The notes below the pieces were generated by a model, which did no database searches, was not told where the DNA came from, and saw only the letters and a program-made list of their open reading frames with translations. A DNA stretch of 64,000 nucleotides from Mycobacterium sp. IDR2000157661 (GTDB taxonomy: Bacteria > Actinomycetota > Actinomycetes > Mycobacteriales > Mycobacteriaceae): contig NZ_CP081006.1 of assembly GCF_022317005.1 (NCBI RefSeq), positions 558,001 to 622,000 on the forward strand. The letters are read 5' to 3'. How positions within the stretch are numbered: position 1 is the stretch's first letter; the number at the start of each line of letters is the position of its first letter. This document shows, one piece after another, positions 43,168 through 54,090 of this stretch. The translations under genes were made by a program, and so were the position numbers.

Positions 43168-44013
43168 ATGACGAAGCCCGACCTCGGAACGTACGGCGCG
43201 TTCGGCCATTATTCGATGTGGCGGCGACTCAATCCCGACCAGCTGCGGTCCATCGAGGGCCTCGGCTACGGGGCGATCTGGGCCGGCGGTTCGCCGGCGG
43301 CCGAATTGGACTGGGTGGAAAGGCTTCTCGAACCGACCACCAACCTGAAGGTCGCCACCGGGATCGTCAACATCTGGACCGCGGAGGCGGGTCCGGTCAG
43401 CGAGTCCTACCACCGGATCGAGGCGGCCCACCCCGGGCGGTTCATCCTGGGTATCGGTGTCGGACATCCCGAGGCGCACACCGAGTACCGCAAGCCGTAC
43501 GAGGCGCTCACCGACTACCTCGACCAGCTCGACGAGTACGGCGTGCCGAAGGACCGCCGTGTCGTCGCCGCGCTCGGACCACGGGTACTGAAACTGTCGG
43601 CGCAGCGGTCGGCGGGCCCGCATCCATATTTGACGACGCCCGAACACACGGCCCAGGCGCGCGGGCTGCTCGGGCCGGATGCGTTCATCGCGCCGGAGCA
43701 CAAGGTGGTGCTGACGACCGATGCCGACAAGGCCCGCGCGGTCGGCCGCAAGGCGCTCGACATCTACCTGAACCTGACCAACTACCTCAACAGCTGGAAA
43801 CGGCTGGGCTTCACCGACGAGGATGTCAGCAAGCCGGGCAGCGACCGCCTCGTCGACGCCGTCGTCGCGTATGGCACCGTCGAGCAGGTAGCCGCACGAC
43901 TGAAGGAGCATCGGGACGCCGGGGCCGACCACGTTCCCGTTCAGGTGCTCACCGGACCGGACAAGCTGGTCGACGCGCTGGCCGACCTGGCCGGTTCGCT
44001 CGGCCTGAAATGA
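43168..44013 (+). CDS. LLM-class F420-dependent oxidoreductase (Rv3463-like)
   Basis: The 281-residue LLM protein has the short form of the luciferase-like barrel: LGYGAIWAGGSPAAEL near residue 31, the strand LKVATGIVNIW and the block HPGRFILGIGVGHPEAHTEY. Such enzymes use F420 or flavin. In M. tuberculosis Rv3463 occupies the place between infA and rmlB and is of this type. It is 15 bases upstream of a paralog with the same blocks, so the pair probably arose by duplication. The substrate is unknown. It may be transcribed with the sensor kinase gene, 29 bases upstream. Confidence 0.9.
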   Translation: MTKPDLGTYGAFGHYSMWRRLNPDQLRSIEGLGYGAIWAGGSPAAELDWVERLLEPTTNLKVATGIVNIWTAEAGPVSESYHRIEAAHPGRFILGIGVGHPEAHTEYRKPYEALTDYLDQLDEYGVPKDRRVVAALGPRVLKLSAQRSAGPHPYLTTPEHTAQARGLLGPDAFIAPEHKVVLTTDADKARAVGRKALDIYLNLTNYLNSWKRLGFTDEDVSKPGSDRLVDAVVAYGTVEQVAARLKEHRDAGADHVPVQVLTGPDKLVDALADLAGSLGLK

Positions 44014-44028
44014 CCAAGGGGGAAACAC

Positions 44029-44871
44029 ATGCCTGAGCTCAAGCCCGATCTCGGCCGCTACGGCGTCTGGACGTTCGGAACGCCCAAGCCCGAACAAGCG
44101 GCCGAGATCGAGAAGCTCGGCTATGGGGCGCTCTGGATCGGTGGCTCACCGGCCGGTGACCTGAACTACGTGGAACCGATCCTCGAACGCACCGAGACAC
44201 TGCAGGTGGCAACCGGCATCGTCAACGTGTGGACGGCGCCCGCCGCACAGGTCGCCGAGGCATACCACCGCGTCGAGGACGCGCATCCCGGCCGCTTTCT
44301 GCTCGGCATCGGGGTCGGCCATCCCGAACACACCGAGGAGTACCGCAAGCCCTACGACGTGCTGGTCGAATACCTCGACGCGCTGGACTCGGCGAAGGTG
44401 CCCACGAGCCGGCGGGTGGTTGCCGCGCTGGGGCCGCAGGTCCTGCGACTCGCGGCACTTCGCAGTGCCGGGGCGCACCCGTATCTGACGACGCCGCAGC
44501 ACACCGGTGAAGCGCGAAACCAATTGGGTCCGACCGTCTTCCTGGCGCCCGAACACAAAGTGGTGCTCGCCCGTGACGCCGAGGCGTCGCGCCAGATCGG
44601 CCGCGAGGCCGTCGACTTCTACCTGAACCTGTCGAACTACCTGAACAACTGGAAGCGGCTCGGCTTCACCGACGACGATGTCGCCAAGCCCGGCAGCGAC
44701 CGGTTGATCGACGCCGTCGTCGCGCACGGCACACCCGACGACATCGCCGCGCGGCTGCAGGAGCATGTGGACGCCGGCGCCGACCACGTCGCGATTCAGG
44801 TGCTCGGCGGCTGGGACGCGCTGGTACCGACACTCACCGAGTTGGCCGGCCCGCTGGGCTTGAAGGGCTGA
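44029..44871 (+). CDS. LLM-class F420-dependent oxidoreductase, tandem paralog
   Basis: The 280-residue protein is a close paralog of the preceding gene: LGYGALWIGGSPAGDL, LQVATGIVNVW, HPGRFLLGIGVGHPEHTEEY and YLNLSNYLNNWKRLGF correspond closely along the whole length. A GGGGGAAA purine run precedes the ATG. Small differences in the substrate-side loops suggest a related but not identical substrate. It is the last gene of this run; rmlB follows with its own promoter 26 bases later. Confidence 0.9.
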   Translation: MPELKPDLGRYGVWTFGTPKPEQAAEIEKLGYGALWIGGSPAGDLNYVEPILERTETLQVATGIVNVWTAPAAQVAEAYHRVEDAHPGRFLLGIGVGHPEHTEEYRKPYDVLVEYLDALDSAKVPTSRRVVAALGPQVLRLAALRSAGAHPYLTTPQHTGEARNQLGPTVFLAPEHKVVLARDAEASRQIGREAVDFYLNLSNYLNNWKRLGFTDDDVAKPGSDRLIDAVVAHGTPDDIAARLQEHVDAGADHVAIQVLGGWDALVPTLTELAGPLGLKG

Positions 44872-44885
44872 GAGCCACGCCCGTC

Positions 44886-46495
<1,610 letters not shown>

Positions 46496-46498
46496 CTC

Positions 46499-47971
46499 TC
46501 AGCCGCCCGGCGGCAGCAGCATCGTCTGCCACGTCTTGTGCTGCGGGGCGCCCTGCGCCAGATCCGCCCGCGTGTATCGGCGGCCGTCGGGGCCGATGTA
46601 GGAACCGCTGGCCGGGTCGTATCCCGTCACCGCAAGCGCAGGGGGGTCCGGCAGCGCGACGGCAGGCGGGCTGGGCGCGGCCGGTGCGGACGCCGACGCC
46701 GGCGGCAGGTGCGGTACCGGCTGGCCCGACAGTGTTGCGTTCGGATCACCCTTCCAGTTGAACCCGTCATTGAGCGGCACGTACTGTTCGTCGCTTTCGC
46801 ACAACGCCACCGTGGGCGCACGCTTGCCGGGCACGGTCTCGCAGGGAATGTTGCGTGCGCCACGCACATTGAACGGCGAATCAGGTGGCACCCGGCAATA
46901 CAGGTCACCGGCCGGCCGCTGCGGATAGTCTTCCGACGCGGCGGTTCGCTGTTGATCGGCCGGCAGGAAGCCGGTGGTGCACGGCGGCGGCAGGTTGAGA
47001 TTGAGGTTGAAGCTCAAGTACTGGCCCTTGTAGTCCTGCTTGGTGTTCAGATTGCCGAGGATGCCGGCCTGTTCGATCGCGATGGCTTGCGGGAACACCA
47101 CGAGCAGTTGTTCGATGTCGTTCTGGTAGGTGAGCGCGACCTGGCCTACGGTGACGAGGTTGGCGAGCAGGATCGGCAGCGTGGGTGCGAGCCGCTCGAC
47201 CAGTTGGCGTCCCTGCGCCGCCGCCGGCCCCCCCGCATCGATCACCCCGGCGACCGCCTCGTCGTGGTCGCGCAGTTCCGCTGTCACGGTGGCCAGGTGA
47301 GATGCCCACGCTCGGATCGCGTCGGAGGAGTCGGTCTGCGAATCCAACACGGGGCCGGCCCGATCGATCAGAGTTGTCAACGCGTTCAGATTCTCGCGGG
47401 CGTCGATCGACAGCGTGGTCGCTCCCTTGACCAACCGGGACAGCTCGGGACCGAGCCCGCCCACCGCGGTGTAGGACTCGTCGATCACCGTCTCGAGGTT
47501 GTCGCGCGGAATGGCATGCAGTCCGGCATTCGCCGTGGCGAGCAAGGTGTTGATGTCGGGCGGCACGGAGGTGTCGGCCAGCGCGATCACATCGCCGTTC
47601 TTCAACGGAGGCGCCGTGCCACTTCGGGGCAGCAGCAGGACATAGGATTCGCCGACCGCTGACCGGCTGTGGACCTCTGCGGTGAGGTCCGACGGTATGT
47701 CCACACCCGACGTCAGCGACAGCACCGCTTCCACGCCCGTGTCGCTCAGCCGAACCGATTGCACTCGCCCGACTTTGGTACCCCGATACGTGACGTTGCC
47801 GGTTTCGTAGAGGCCTCCGGATCGGGGCAGTTCGACGGTCACCGTGTACCGCCCGATGCCGAACATCGTCGCGGGCAATTTCATGAAGTGCAACGTCATC
47901 ACGGCAACCGCACCCACGGCGACCACCGCGAAAACGGCCAGCTGGAGCCTCGTCCGTCGGTTCAGGTGCAC
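46499..47971 (-). CDS. mce3F: Mce-family protein, F subunit
   Basis: The 490-residue protein is the last of six Mce proteins. One N-terminal membrane span (about 10-30), an MCE domain (about 40-120, YTVTVELPRSGGLYETGNVTY), a helical region to about 330 and a Pro/Ala-rich tail form the layout. Mce proteins form hexameric tubes that carry lipids across the periplasm toward the YrbE permease. The GTG start lies one base after the lipoprotein gene. No Mce-associated (Mas) genes follow; the next gene is rmlC on the other strand. The subtype number rests on the neighbouring Mce3R-like regulator. Confidence 0.88.
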   Translation of the reverse strand: MHLNRRTRLQLAVFAVVAVGAVAVMTLHFMKLPATMFGIGRYTVTVELPRSGGLYETGNVTYRGTKVGRVQSVRLSDTGVEAVLSLTSGVDIPSDLTAEVHSRSAVGESYVLLLPRSGTAPPLKNGDVIALADTSVPPDINTLLATANAGLHAIPRDNLETVIDESYTAVGGLGPELSRLVKGATTLSIDARENLNALTTLIDRAGPVLDSQTDSSDAIRAWASHLATVTAELRDHDEAVAGVIDAGGPAAAQGRQLVERLAPTLPILLANLVTVGQVALTYQNDIEQLLVVFPQAIAIEQAGILGNLNTKQDYKGQYLSFNLNLNLPPPCTTGFLPADQQRTAASEDYPQRPAGDLYCRVPPDSPFNVRGARNIPCETVPGKRAPTVALCESDEQYVPLNDGFNWKGDPNATLSGQPVPHLPPASASAPAAPSPPAVALPDPPALAVTGYDPASGSYIGPDGRRYTRADLAQGAPQHKTWQTMLLPPGG

Positions 47972-47972
47972 G

Positions 47973-49130
47973 TCAGGGCCCCTGGTCCCACCGGTAAGGG
48001 ATGGTGAGCGGGTTTCCGGGGCGGTTCGGACCGCCTGCCATGCAGGGGCTCGGGAACTGCCCGATGGTGCGGCCCCACTGCAGCTCCAACGCGGTCAGGT
48101 CGCACTCCCATCGGGTGCCGGTGAACAAGCTCTGATCGATCCGGCTCAGCGTGAGGTCCACGATGGCGGTCAGGTTGGCGTAGTCACCCCGCTGGAAATT
48201 CTCGAAGGTCTCGTTCGGAAAAGGAAACGTTGCCAGCAGGCTGAGGGATCGGGTGAGGCTGGGCCCGGCGTTGGCCAGCGATTCCAGCACGGGCCCGACA
48301 TCGGACAACTCCTTCACCAGGTTGGACTTCGTCTGATTGACCGAATCAACAGTCAATGCGCTGAAATTGGCGAGCTGTTCGGCGGCCTCTACCAGATGGT
48401 CCCGTTCGGAGTTGAGCACCTCGAGCGCGTCAGGGACGGTGGCCAGCGCCCTGTCCAACACGGGTTGCTGCGCAGCGAATCGCCCGACGAGGCGGTTCAC
48501 ACTGTCAGCGGCGGCGATGATGTCGCCGGTCTGGCCGTCGAGGTGGGCGGTGAATTCGCTGAGCTGCTCCATCAGGCTCCGCGCGTCGTGCTCTCTGCCC
48601 CGGAACGCGGTCGAGAAAGCCTCGGTGATGTCCTGCACCTGACCCAACCCGCCGCCGTTGAGGACCATCGACAACGCCGCCAGCGTCTGCTCGGTGTTCG
48701 GATAGGCACCGCCGCGCGACAGCGGGATGACCGACCCGTCGTGCAGCCTGCCCTCCGGAAGCTCATCGCTCGGGGGTGCCAGCTCGATGTGCAATGAACC
48801 GAGCAGGCTGGTGCTGCCGATCTTGGCGGTCGCGTTGGCTGGGAGGTCGACGTCGCGGTTGAGCCGCATCGTCACCAAGGCATGCCACCCTTGGCGTTCG
48901 ATCTTCGCCACATGCCCGACGGTGACATCGGCGACGCGCACCCGTGAGTTCGGCTGGACGTTGTTGACGTCCGGTAGTTGCGCCCGGACTTCGAATGAGC
49001 CCGAGTCGTTGCCCTGAACACCCGGCAGCGGCAATGAGTTCGGCCCCCGCCAGCCGCACCCGGGGACGACAGCAACCAACAGGACGGTGACCAGCAGGGC
49101 CACCGCACGGTGCCGGCGCCGCCGAGTCAT
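47973..49130 (-). CDS. lprM: Mce-family lipoprotein, E subunit
   Basis: The 385-residue protein has a lipoprotein signal peptide with lipobox VVPGC at residues 21-25, as expected for the E subunit (LprM in mce3). The MCE domain follows (about 45-125, FEVRAQLPDVNNVQPNSRVR), then a helical needle region. The lipid anchor would hold the Mce tube end at a membrane. It overlaps the D gene by four bases (ATGA) and is one base from the F gene. Cys pair C-terminal (WECDL and SPCMAGG) may form a disulfide. Confidence 0.9.
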   Translation of the reverse strand: MTRRRRHRAVALLVTVLLVAVVPGCGWRGPNSLPLPGVQGNDSGSFEVRAQLPDVNNVQPNSRVRVADVTVGHVAKIERQGWHALVTMRLNRDVDLPANATAKIGSTSLLGSLHIELAPPSDELPEGRLHDGSVIPLSRGGAYPNTEQTLAALSMVLNGGGLGQVQDITEAFSTAFRGREHDARSLMEQLSEFTAHLDGQTGDIIAAADSVNRLVGRFAAQQPVLDRALATVPDALEVLNSERDHLVEAAEQLANFSALTVDSVNQTKSNLVKELSDVGPVLESLANAGPSLTRSLSLLATFPFPNETFENFQRGDYANLTAIVDLTLSRIDQSLFTGTRWECDLTALELQWGRTIGQFPSPCMAGGPNRPGNPLTIPYRWDQGP

Positions 49131-50419
49131 GAGCGACCACCGTGTGGCACCATCAACCCGGGCAGACCCTCCGCGGGGTCGGTGGCCACCACCGCGCCGG
49201 GGATCGGCCGTTCTGCGGCCAGTGCCGAATCCGGCGCCGCCGGAACGTGATCGGGCCGCATCCAGGCCTCGCTGTAGGTGATCTCATTCGGTCGGGCCTG
49301 AGTGCCGACGAAGAGGTTCTCCCCCAGCGGCGGAAAGTTGTACTGGCGGTTCTTCACGATCGGCGCCAGATACTGCGCGCACAGCTTCGCCGATTGCTCA
49401 CCCCCCAGCCGGGATGCGGACTGAATCGCCCCGCAGAGGAAGGAAATCGGGTCGGCGAAGTTGTTGATGGCCAGCGCACCGGTCAACGAGCCATTGGCGG
49501 GCTCGTAGATGTTGTTGAAGTTCTGCAGCACTGTCGGGGCGATGTGCAGCGTCTGCTTGATGTCATCGATGCTGCCGACCAGAGTGTCGGTGATCGAGGT
49601 CATCTTGTCCGAGGCGGTGCCGATGGCCTCCGTGTGCTCGGCCGCGAAGTCGTGGACATCGGAGAGCACGGAATTGAGGTCTTCTGCTGCCCGGCCGACC
49701 TTGTCGGGATCATCGGCCAGTAGCGACGTCACAGCGGCAAGGTTGTGGTTGAGCTGTTCGAGCAGATCGGCGCTGTCATGCAGAGCCGACACCAGCGTCG
49801 AGAGGTTCTTCAGTGTGGCGAAGACGTCGTTGCGTTCATCGGAGAGAGTCGAAACAGTCCGTGACAGTTTGGTGATGGCGTCACGGATGGTGGGTCCCTG
49901 ACCCCGAAGATTGTCCGCGGCGGTGTTGATGAGCGCTCCCAGTGTGCTGACACCGCCGGGCTGATCGGGTCTCAGTAGCTCGGTCAATCGCTCGAGCTGG
50001 GTTCGTAGGTCGTCCCATTCGACCGGCACCGCGGTGCGCTCGAGGGGGATGACGGCGCCGTCGGTCATCGTCGGACCGCCGCTGTAGGGCGGCGTCAGCT
50101 GGATCGACCGTGCCGTCACCAGCTGCGGCGCCAAGATCACCGCCCTGGCATCGACTGGTACTTCGTACTTTTCGTCGATCCAGAACGTGACCTTGGCACG
50201 CTCGGGCTGGGGATCGATCCTCTCGACCTTGCCGACCGACACGCCCCGAATCCGCACATGGTCGCCGGCGAACAGCCCGGTGCTGTTCTCGAAGAAGGCG
50301 ACCACCGTCGTCCGGGCGGCCTGCGCGGGCAGGCGCACCGCTGCCACCACGCCCGCACCGAACACCAGCAGCAGTACCGCGGCCACGACCGCGCGCACAT
50401 TTCGCAACCGCCGCGTCAT
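49127..50419 (-). CDS. mce3D: Mce-family protein, D subunit
   Basis: The 430-residue protein has an N-terminal span (about 9-29, VRAVVAAVLLLVFGAGVVAA), an MCE domain (about 35-120, TTVVAFFENSTGLFAGDHVR) and a long helical region with regularly spaced Leu/Ala, consistent with a lipid-channel needle. The C-terminal part beyond residue 330 is Pro-containing and probably flexible. It overlaps the C gene by four bases at its start and the E gene at its end. Confidence 0.9.
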   Translation of the reverse strand: MTRRLRNVRAVVAAVLLLVFGAGVVAAVRLPAQAARTTVVAFFENSTGLFAGDHVRIRGVSVGKVERIDPQPERAKVTFWIDEKYEVPVDARAVILAPQLVTARSIQLTPPYSGGPTMTDGAVIPLERTAVPVEWDDLRTQLERLTELLRPDQPGGVSTLGALINTAADNLRGQGPTIRDAITKLSRTVSTLSDERNDVFATLKNLSTLVSALHDSADLLEQLNHNLAAVTSLLADDPDKVGRAAEDLNSVLSDVHDFAAEHTEAIGTASDKMTSITDTLVGSIDDIKQTLHIAPTVLQNFNNIYEPANGSLTGALAINNFADPISFLCGAIQSASRLGGEQSAKLCAQYLAPIVKNRQYNFPPLGENLFVGTQARPNEITYSEAWMRPDHVPAAPDSALAAERPIPGAVVATDPAEGLPGLMVPHGGRS

Positions 50420-51660
50420 GGTTGGACGCCCGACTGCTCGGGTGGCGGCGCCGCGGGCGGGCCCGGCGGCGGGCCGCCGGGTGGGGGAGGTGGTGGCGGC
50501 TGGCGGTAGGGGTACCGGGGGTCACCGGGCTTGCCGGTGATCGCATCCGGCAGTGTCAATCTCGGTTCGCCACCCTGGCCGGTGCGGGGAAACGGCATCG
50601 ACAGCGCCGGAGTTGCCGGCTGTCCGGTCTGCGGATCGGTCAGTTCCGATGGCAGCATCGTGGCCGGATCCAGCCCGAGGTCGGAGAACGCCGCATCGAT
50701 GAATGGTTGTACGAATTGACCGGGGAACAGGTTGGCCACATACGCCTTGAAGAACGGTCCAGAGGAAACGGACTCACCAAGCGACATGACATAGGTGTTG
50801 ATCAGCTTGATCGCCTGTGCCATTCGCTCCTTACGGTTGTCGACGATCGCGAGCACCCCGTTGAGCTTGTCCAGTGCGGGTCGGAGCTGCTGGCGGTTCT
50901 CGTCGATAAACGCCTTCAGCTGCACCGAGACCGCCGAGATATTGCCCCAAATCCGGTCCAGGGCTGCGCTTTGCGTCCGCAGCTGCGCCAGTAGCACATT
51001 GGTGTCGCGGACCAGCCCGACGATCTGGTCGGTGCGGTCGGCCAGTACCCCGGTCGCGGCGGCCGCGTTCTCCAGCAGGCTGCGCAGCTGGGCATCGCGA
51101 GAGTCAAGGGTCTGCGCAAGCCGGGATACCCCGGCCACCGCCTCCTTCAGATCCGGCGGCGTGTCGGCGAATGTCTGCGCCAGGGTCGCCAGCGATGTCG
51201 ACAGCCGGCCGGTGTGCAGGCCGCCGATCGTTGTTGCCAAGTCACCCAGCGCATCCGGCAACTGGTAGGGCGAGACTGTCCGGTTCAGGGGGATGGTGCC
51301 GCCGAGTCGGCCGTCTCCCAGCGGAGTCACGTCGACGATCTTGGCGCCCAGCAGGCTCTTGGTTCTGATCGCGGCCTCTGTGCGGGTCCCCAGCCGGACG
51401 TCGTCGCCGATCTTGAAGGTGACGAGGACCCCGCTCGGCTCCAAGTCGATGCTCATGACGCTGCCTACCGGGTATCCGGACACTTCGACAGCGGCGCCGG
51501 TGTTCAAGCCGCCGGCGTCGTCGAAGTACGCGGAGTGCACCTGACCCCGGTTGAGGAACGGCAGGTTCTGGTACTGCAGTGCCGCCGCAACCATCGCCGA
51601 CACTGTCACGACACCGACGGCACCGATGAGCACCGGGTTGCGTTCCGAGAAGGACTTCAC
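50416..51660 (-). CDS. mce3C: Mce-family protein, C subunit
   Basis: The 414-residue protein is read from a GTG at 51660 overlapping the B-gene stop; a longer start at 51750 would overlap the B gene by 94 bases and is rejected. The N-terminal span is at about 10-28, the MCE domain (HSAYFDDAGGLNTGAAVEV) at about 38-115. The end is a proline-rich tail with a run of seven prolines. The helical centre is typical of the family. Confidence 0.9.
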   Translation of the reverse strand: MKSFSERNPVLIGAVGVVTVSAMVAAALQYQNLPFLNRGQVHSAYFDDAGGLNTGAAVEVSGYPVGSVMSIDLEPSGVLVTFKIGDDVRLGTRTEAAIRTKSLLGAKIVDVTPLGDGRLGGTIPLNRTVSPYQLPDALGDLATTIGGLHTGRLSTSLATLAQTFADTPPDLKEAVAGVSRLAQTLDSRDAQLRSLLENAAAATGVLADRTDQIVGLVRDTNVLLAQLRTQSAALDRIWGNISAVSVQLKAFIDENRQQLRPALDKLNGVLAIVDNRKERMAQAIKLINTYVMSLGESVSSGPFFKAYVANLFPGQFVQPFIDAAFSDLGLDPATMLPSELTDPQTGQPATPALSMPFPRTGQGGEPRLTLPDAITGKPGDPRYPYRQPPPPPPPGGPPPGPPAAPPPEQSGVQP

Positions 51661-52682
51661 TTGGGCGCGCACCGCCCTGTGCTCTGGCCGGCCACCTTGA
51701 CATACACCGGCTGTCCGCCTTTCCCGTTTAGCTTGAGCACCACGTCGCACAGGTAGAAGCTGAAGTAGTCGCCGTACATCCCCTGCCGGACCAGCGCCCG
51801 GTATTTGTCGGGCAACGTGTTGAGCAGGTTGTCGAGGTATTCGCTGTCCGCAACGGCGATCTGCGTCACCCGGTCGGTCTCGTGAACCACCTTCCCGAAC
51901 GGCGCCCGTGATTGCGCCACGAGGTCGGCGAGCGAGCCGGCCGCGGCGTCGGTATAGGCCACGGCGTTGGAGACGTCGGTACTGCGTTCCGCGAGCCTGC
52001 GGACCAGTTCGGACAGTGACGCCACTGCCGTGTCGAGGCGGTCGCTCTGTCCCCCGAGCGATCCCAGTACGGCGTTGAGATTGTCGATGACCTGCCCGAT
52101 GAGCAGATCGCGGTCGGCCAACGCATTGGTCACCGCCGCGGCGTGGTCGAGGAAGGACCCGATCGCGGGTCCCTGGCCCGCGAAGGCCTCGATCAGTTGC
52201 GCACTCAACGTGTTGACCTGTTCCGGGTCGAGCGCCCGAAACAGCGGCTTGAAGCCACCGATCACCGCGTCCAAGTCCAGCGCGGGTTCGGTACGGGTCA
52301 GCGGAATGGTCTGGCCTGGAAGCAGTGTCGTGAGCCCGCCGGTGCCTTCCTCCAGCGCGAGGTAGCGGTCACCGAACAGGTTGTCGTAGCGGATCACTGC
52401 GCGGGAGCCCTCGGTGAGCACCACCGACTTGTCCGCCGAAAACGCCACTCGGACGGTCGCGTCGGAGTTGATGGCGATGTCGCCGACCTTGCCGACTTCC
52501 ACCCCGGCGATTCGGACGATTGTGCCCTTTCTCAGATTCGAGACATTGGTGAAATCGGCGTAGTAGGTATTGCCGGCACCGAAGCGGAACTGTCCGAAGG
52601 TGATCAGCAGCAGGAAGGCGACAAACGAGCAGACAGTAAGCCAGATGGCCAGGCGCCAGATGACGCCTTTGAGATCAGCCAT
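51657..52682 (-). CDS. mce3B: Mce-family protein, B subunit
   Basis: The 341-residue protein starts MADLKGVIWRLAIWLTVCSF, with one span at about 10-30. The MCE domain follows (about 38-120, YADFTNVSNLRKGTIVRIAG), then helices to the C-terminus. It lacks the long proline-rich tail of its neighbours. It is 33 bases after the A gene and overlaps the C gene by four bases. The conserved C-terminal cysteines (FYLCDV and GRCAPK) may pair. Confidence 0.9.
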   Translation of the reverse strand: MADLKGVIWRLAIWLTVCSFVAFLLLITFGQFRFGAGNTYYADFTNVSNLRKGTIVRIAGVEVGKVGDIAINSDATVRVAFSADKSVVLTEGSRAVIRYDNLFGDRYLALEEGTGGLTTLLPGQTIPLTRTEPALDLDAVIGGFKPLFRALDPEQVNTLSAQLIEAFAGQGPAIGSFLDHAAAVTNALADRDLLIGQVIDNLNAVLGSLGGQSDRLDTAVASLSELVRRLAERSTDVSNAVAYTDAAAGSLADLVAQSRAPFGKVVHETDRVTQIAVADSEYLDNLLNTLPDKYRALVRQGMYGDYFSFYLCDVVLKLNGKGGQPVYVKVAGQSTGRCAPK

Positions 52683-52715
52683 GGTTTCTCCCCTGCTTCA
52701 GCGGATGGTCGACGG

Positions 52716-54086
52716 TCACGATGGCGGCGGCGGGCCGGTGTTCGTGTGCTGCGCCGTTGAGTCCGCCGGCGCGACACCGGGCCACAACGGCACCCCACCC
52801 GGCCCGTACAGTGGCGCGCCGTAAGGCGGTGCCCCGGGGTACGGAACCGGTCCGATCGCCGGGCCCGGAATGCACTGACGGATGCTGGGTGGCTCCGGCA
52901 CAGCACGTGTCACCGGCAGGTAGTTGGCCCAGCAGGGATGCCCGATGCCGGGGTTGGGACGGATGTCGACGCCTGTGCCCCAACCGGTGTCGGTGACAAG
53001 CTGCCGGACGGGGAAGTTCTTCGTGGCGTCCGGCAGCGACCCGCAGCCCGGCTGCCCGCCGGGTCCGCCCTTGGCCGCTACCACGGGCAGATGTTGCGGA
53101 TAGGCGTAGGGATCGTTGCCCAACAGCAAGGCGACATCGAGCTGCAGTGTGCGGCCGTCACCGCCCCATGCCGCATAGCCGCCGTTGTCGAGATACCACG
53201 TGGTTCCCTGCAGGAAGCAGGTGTACACCGGGTTGTGTTCGAGCAGCAGGCCCGTGGTCGGCTCGAGGGTGTTGACCGCTTCTACCAAATCGTCCTTGCT
53301 CGTGGCGAGTAGGTCGGTGCCCGCCTTGGTGAAGCCGATGACGTTGAGCAACAACGTGTCCAGGGCGCTCGCGTGGTCGGAGACGGTCGCGCTTGTGGTA
53401 CTGACCGCATCGAGGATGCGCACGACGTCGTCGGCGACGGCATCGTAGGTGTCGGCGAAACCCTTCAGTGAGAGCCAGTTCTCAGCGACGGTTTCGCTGC
53501 GGTCATTGAGCGCCGTCAACACCGAATTGAGATCGGTGATGGCTTGACCCATTCGATCACCTTGTCCGCGCACGCCATCGGCCACCGCGGTCAGCACCGC
53601 GTTGAGCTTCAGCGGGTCGACCTTCTCGAGCAGCTCGACGACGTTCTCGAACACGGTGTTGATCTCGGTGCTCACGCTCTCGGAGCGCAGGACCGCACCG
53701 GAAGTCAGTCGCGCAGCGCTCGGATCCGGTGGATACACCAGCTCAACGAATTTGGTGCCGAAGGCCGTGGTGGCACTGATCCGAGCCCGCACGTTGGCCG
53801 GGATGTACCGCGTCTGTTCGGGGTCGATCTCCAGCCTCAGGCTTGTCGTGTGCTTGTCGCTGCTGAGCCGGCTGACCCGGCCGACCTTCACTCCACGCAG
53901 CATCACGTCGGCGTCGGTCTCCATCACCAAGCCCGCCCGATCGGAGGTCAGCGTCACCGGAACCGCCGACCGGAACATGCCCGTGAACGCCGCAGCGGAT
54001 CCGTACAGGAACAGTGCGATCAACGTGAACAGAATCAACGCCCACCATCCGGTGGAAATGCGGTAGGTACCTGCCCTGCGGCTCAT
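52716..54086 (-). CDS. mce3A: Mce-family protein, A subunit
   Basis: The 456-residue protein has an N-terminal span (about 15-36), an MCE domain (about 40-120, PVTLTSDRAGLVMETDADVM), a helical region to about 285 and a Cys-containing C-terminal domain with a Pro/Gly/Tyr-rich end. It is the first Mce protein of the operon, four bases after the second YrbE gene. The A subunit is generally the one needed for host-cell or lipid-specific effects in the family; none can be read from this sequence. Confidence 0.9.
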   Translation of the reverse strand: MSRRAGTYRISTGWWALILFTLIALFLYGSAAAFTGMFRSAVPVTLTSDRAGLVMETDADVMLRGVKVGRVSRLSSDKHTTSLRLEIDPEQTRYIPANVRARISATTAFGTKFVELVYPPDPSAARLTSGAVLRSESVSTEINTVFENVVELLEKVDPLKLNAVLTAVADGVRGQGDRMGQAITDLNSVLTALNDRSETVAENWLSLKGFADTYDAVADDVVRILDAVSTTSATVSDHASALDTLLLNVIGFTKAGTDLLATSKDDLVEAVNTLEPTTGLLLEHNPVYTCFLQGTTWYLDNGGYAAWGGDGRTLQLDVALLLGNDPYAYPQHLPVVAAKGGPGGQPGCGSLPDATKNFPVRQLVTDTGWGTGVDIRPNPGIGHPCWANYLPVTRAVPEPPSIRQCIPGPAIGPVPYPGAPPYGAPLYGPGGVPLWPGVAPADSTAQHTNTGPPPPS

Positions 54087-54090
54087 CTCG

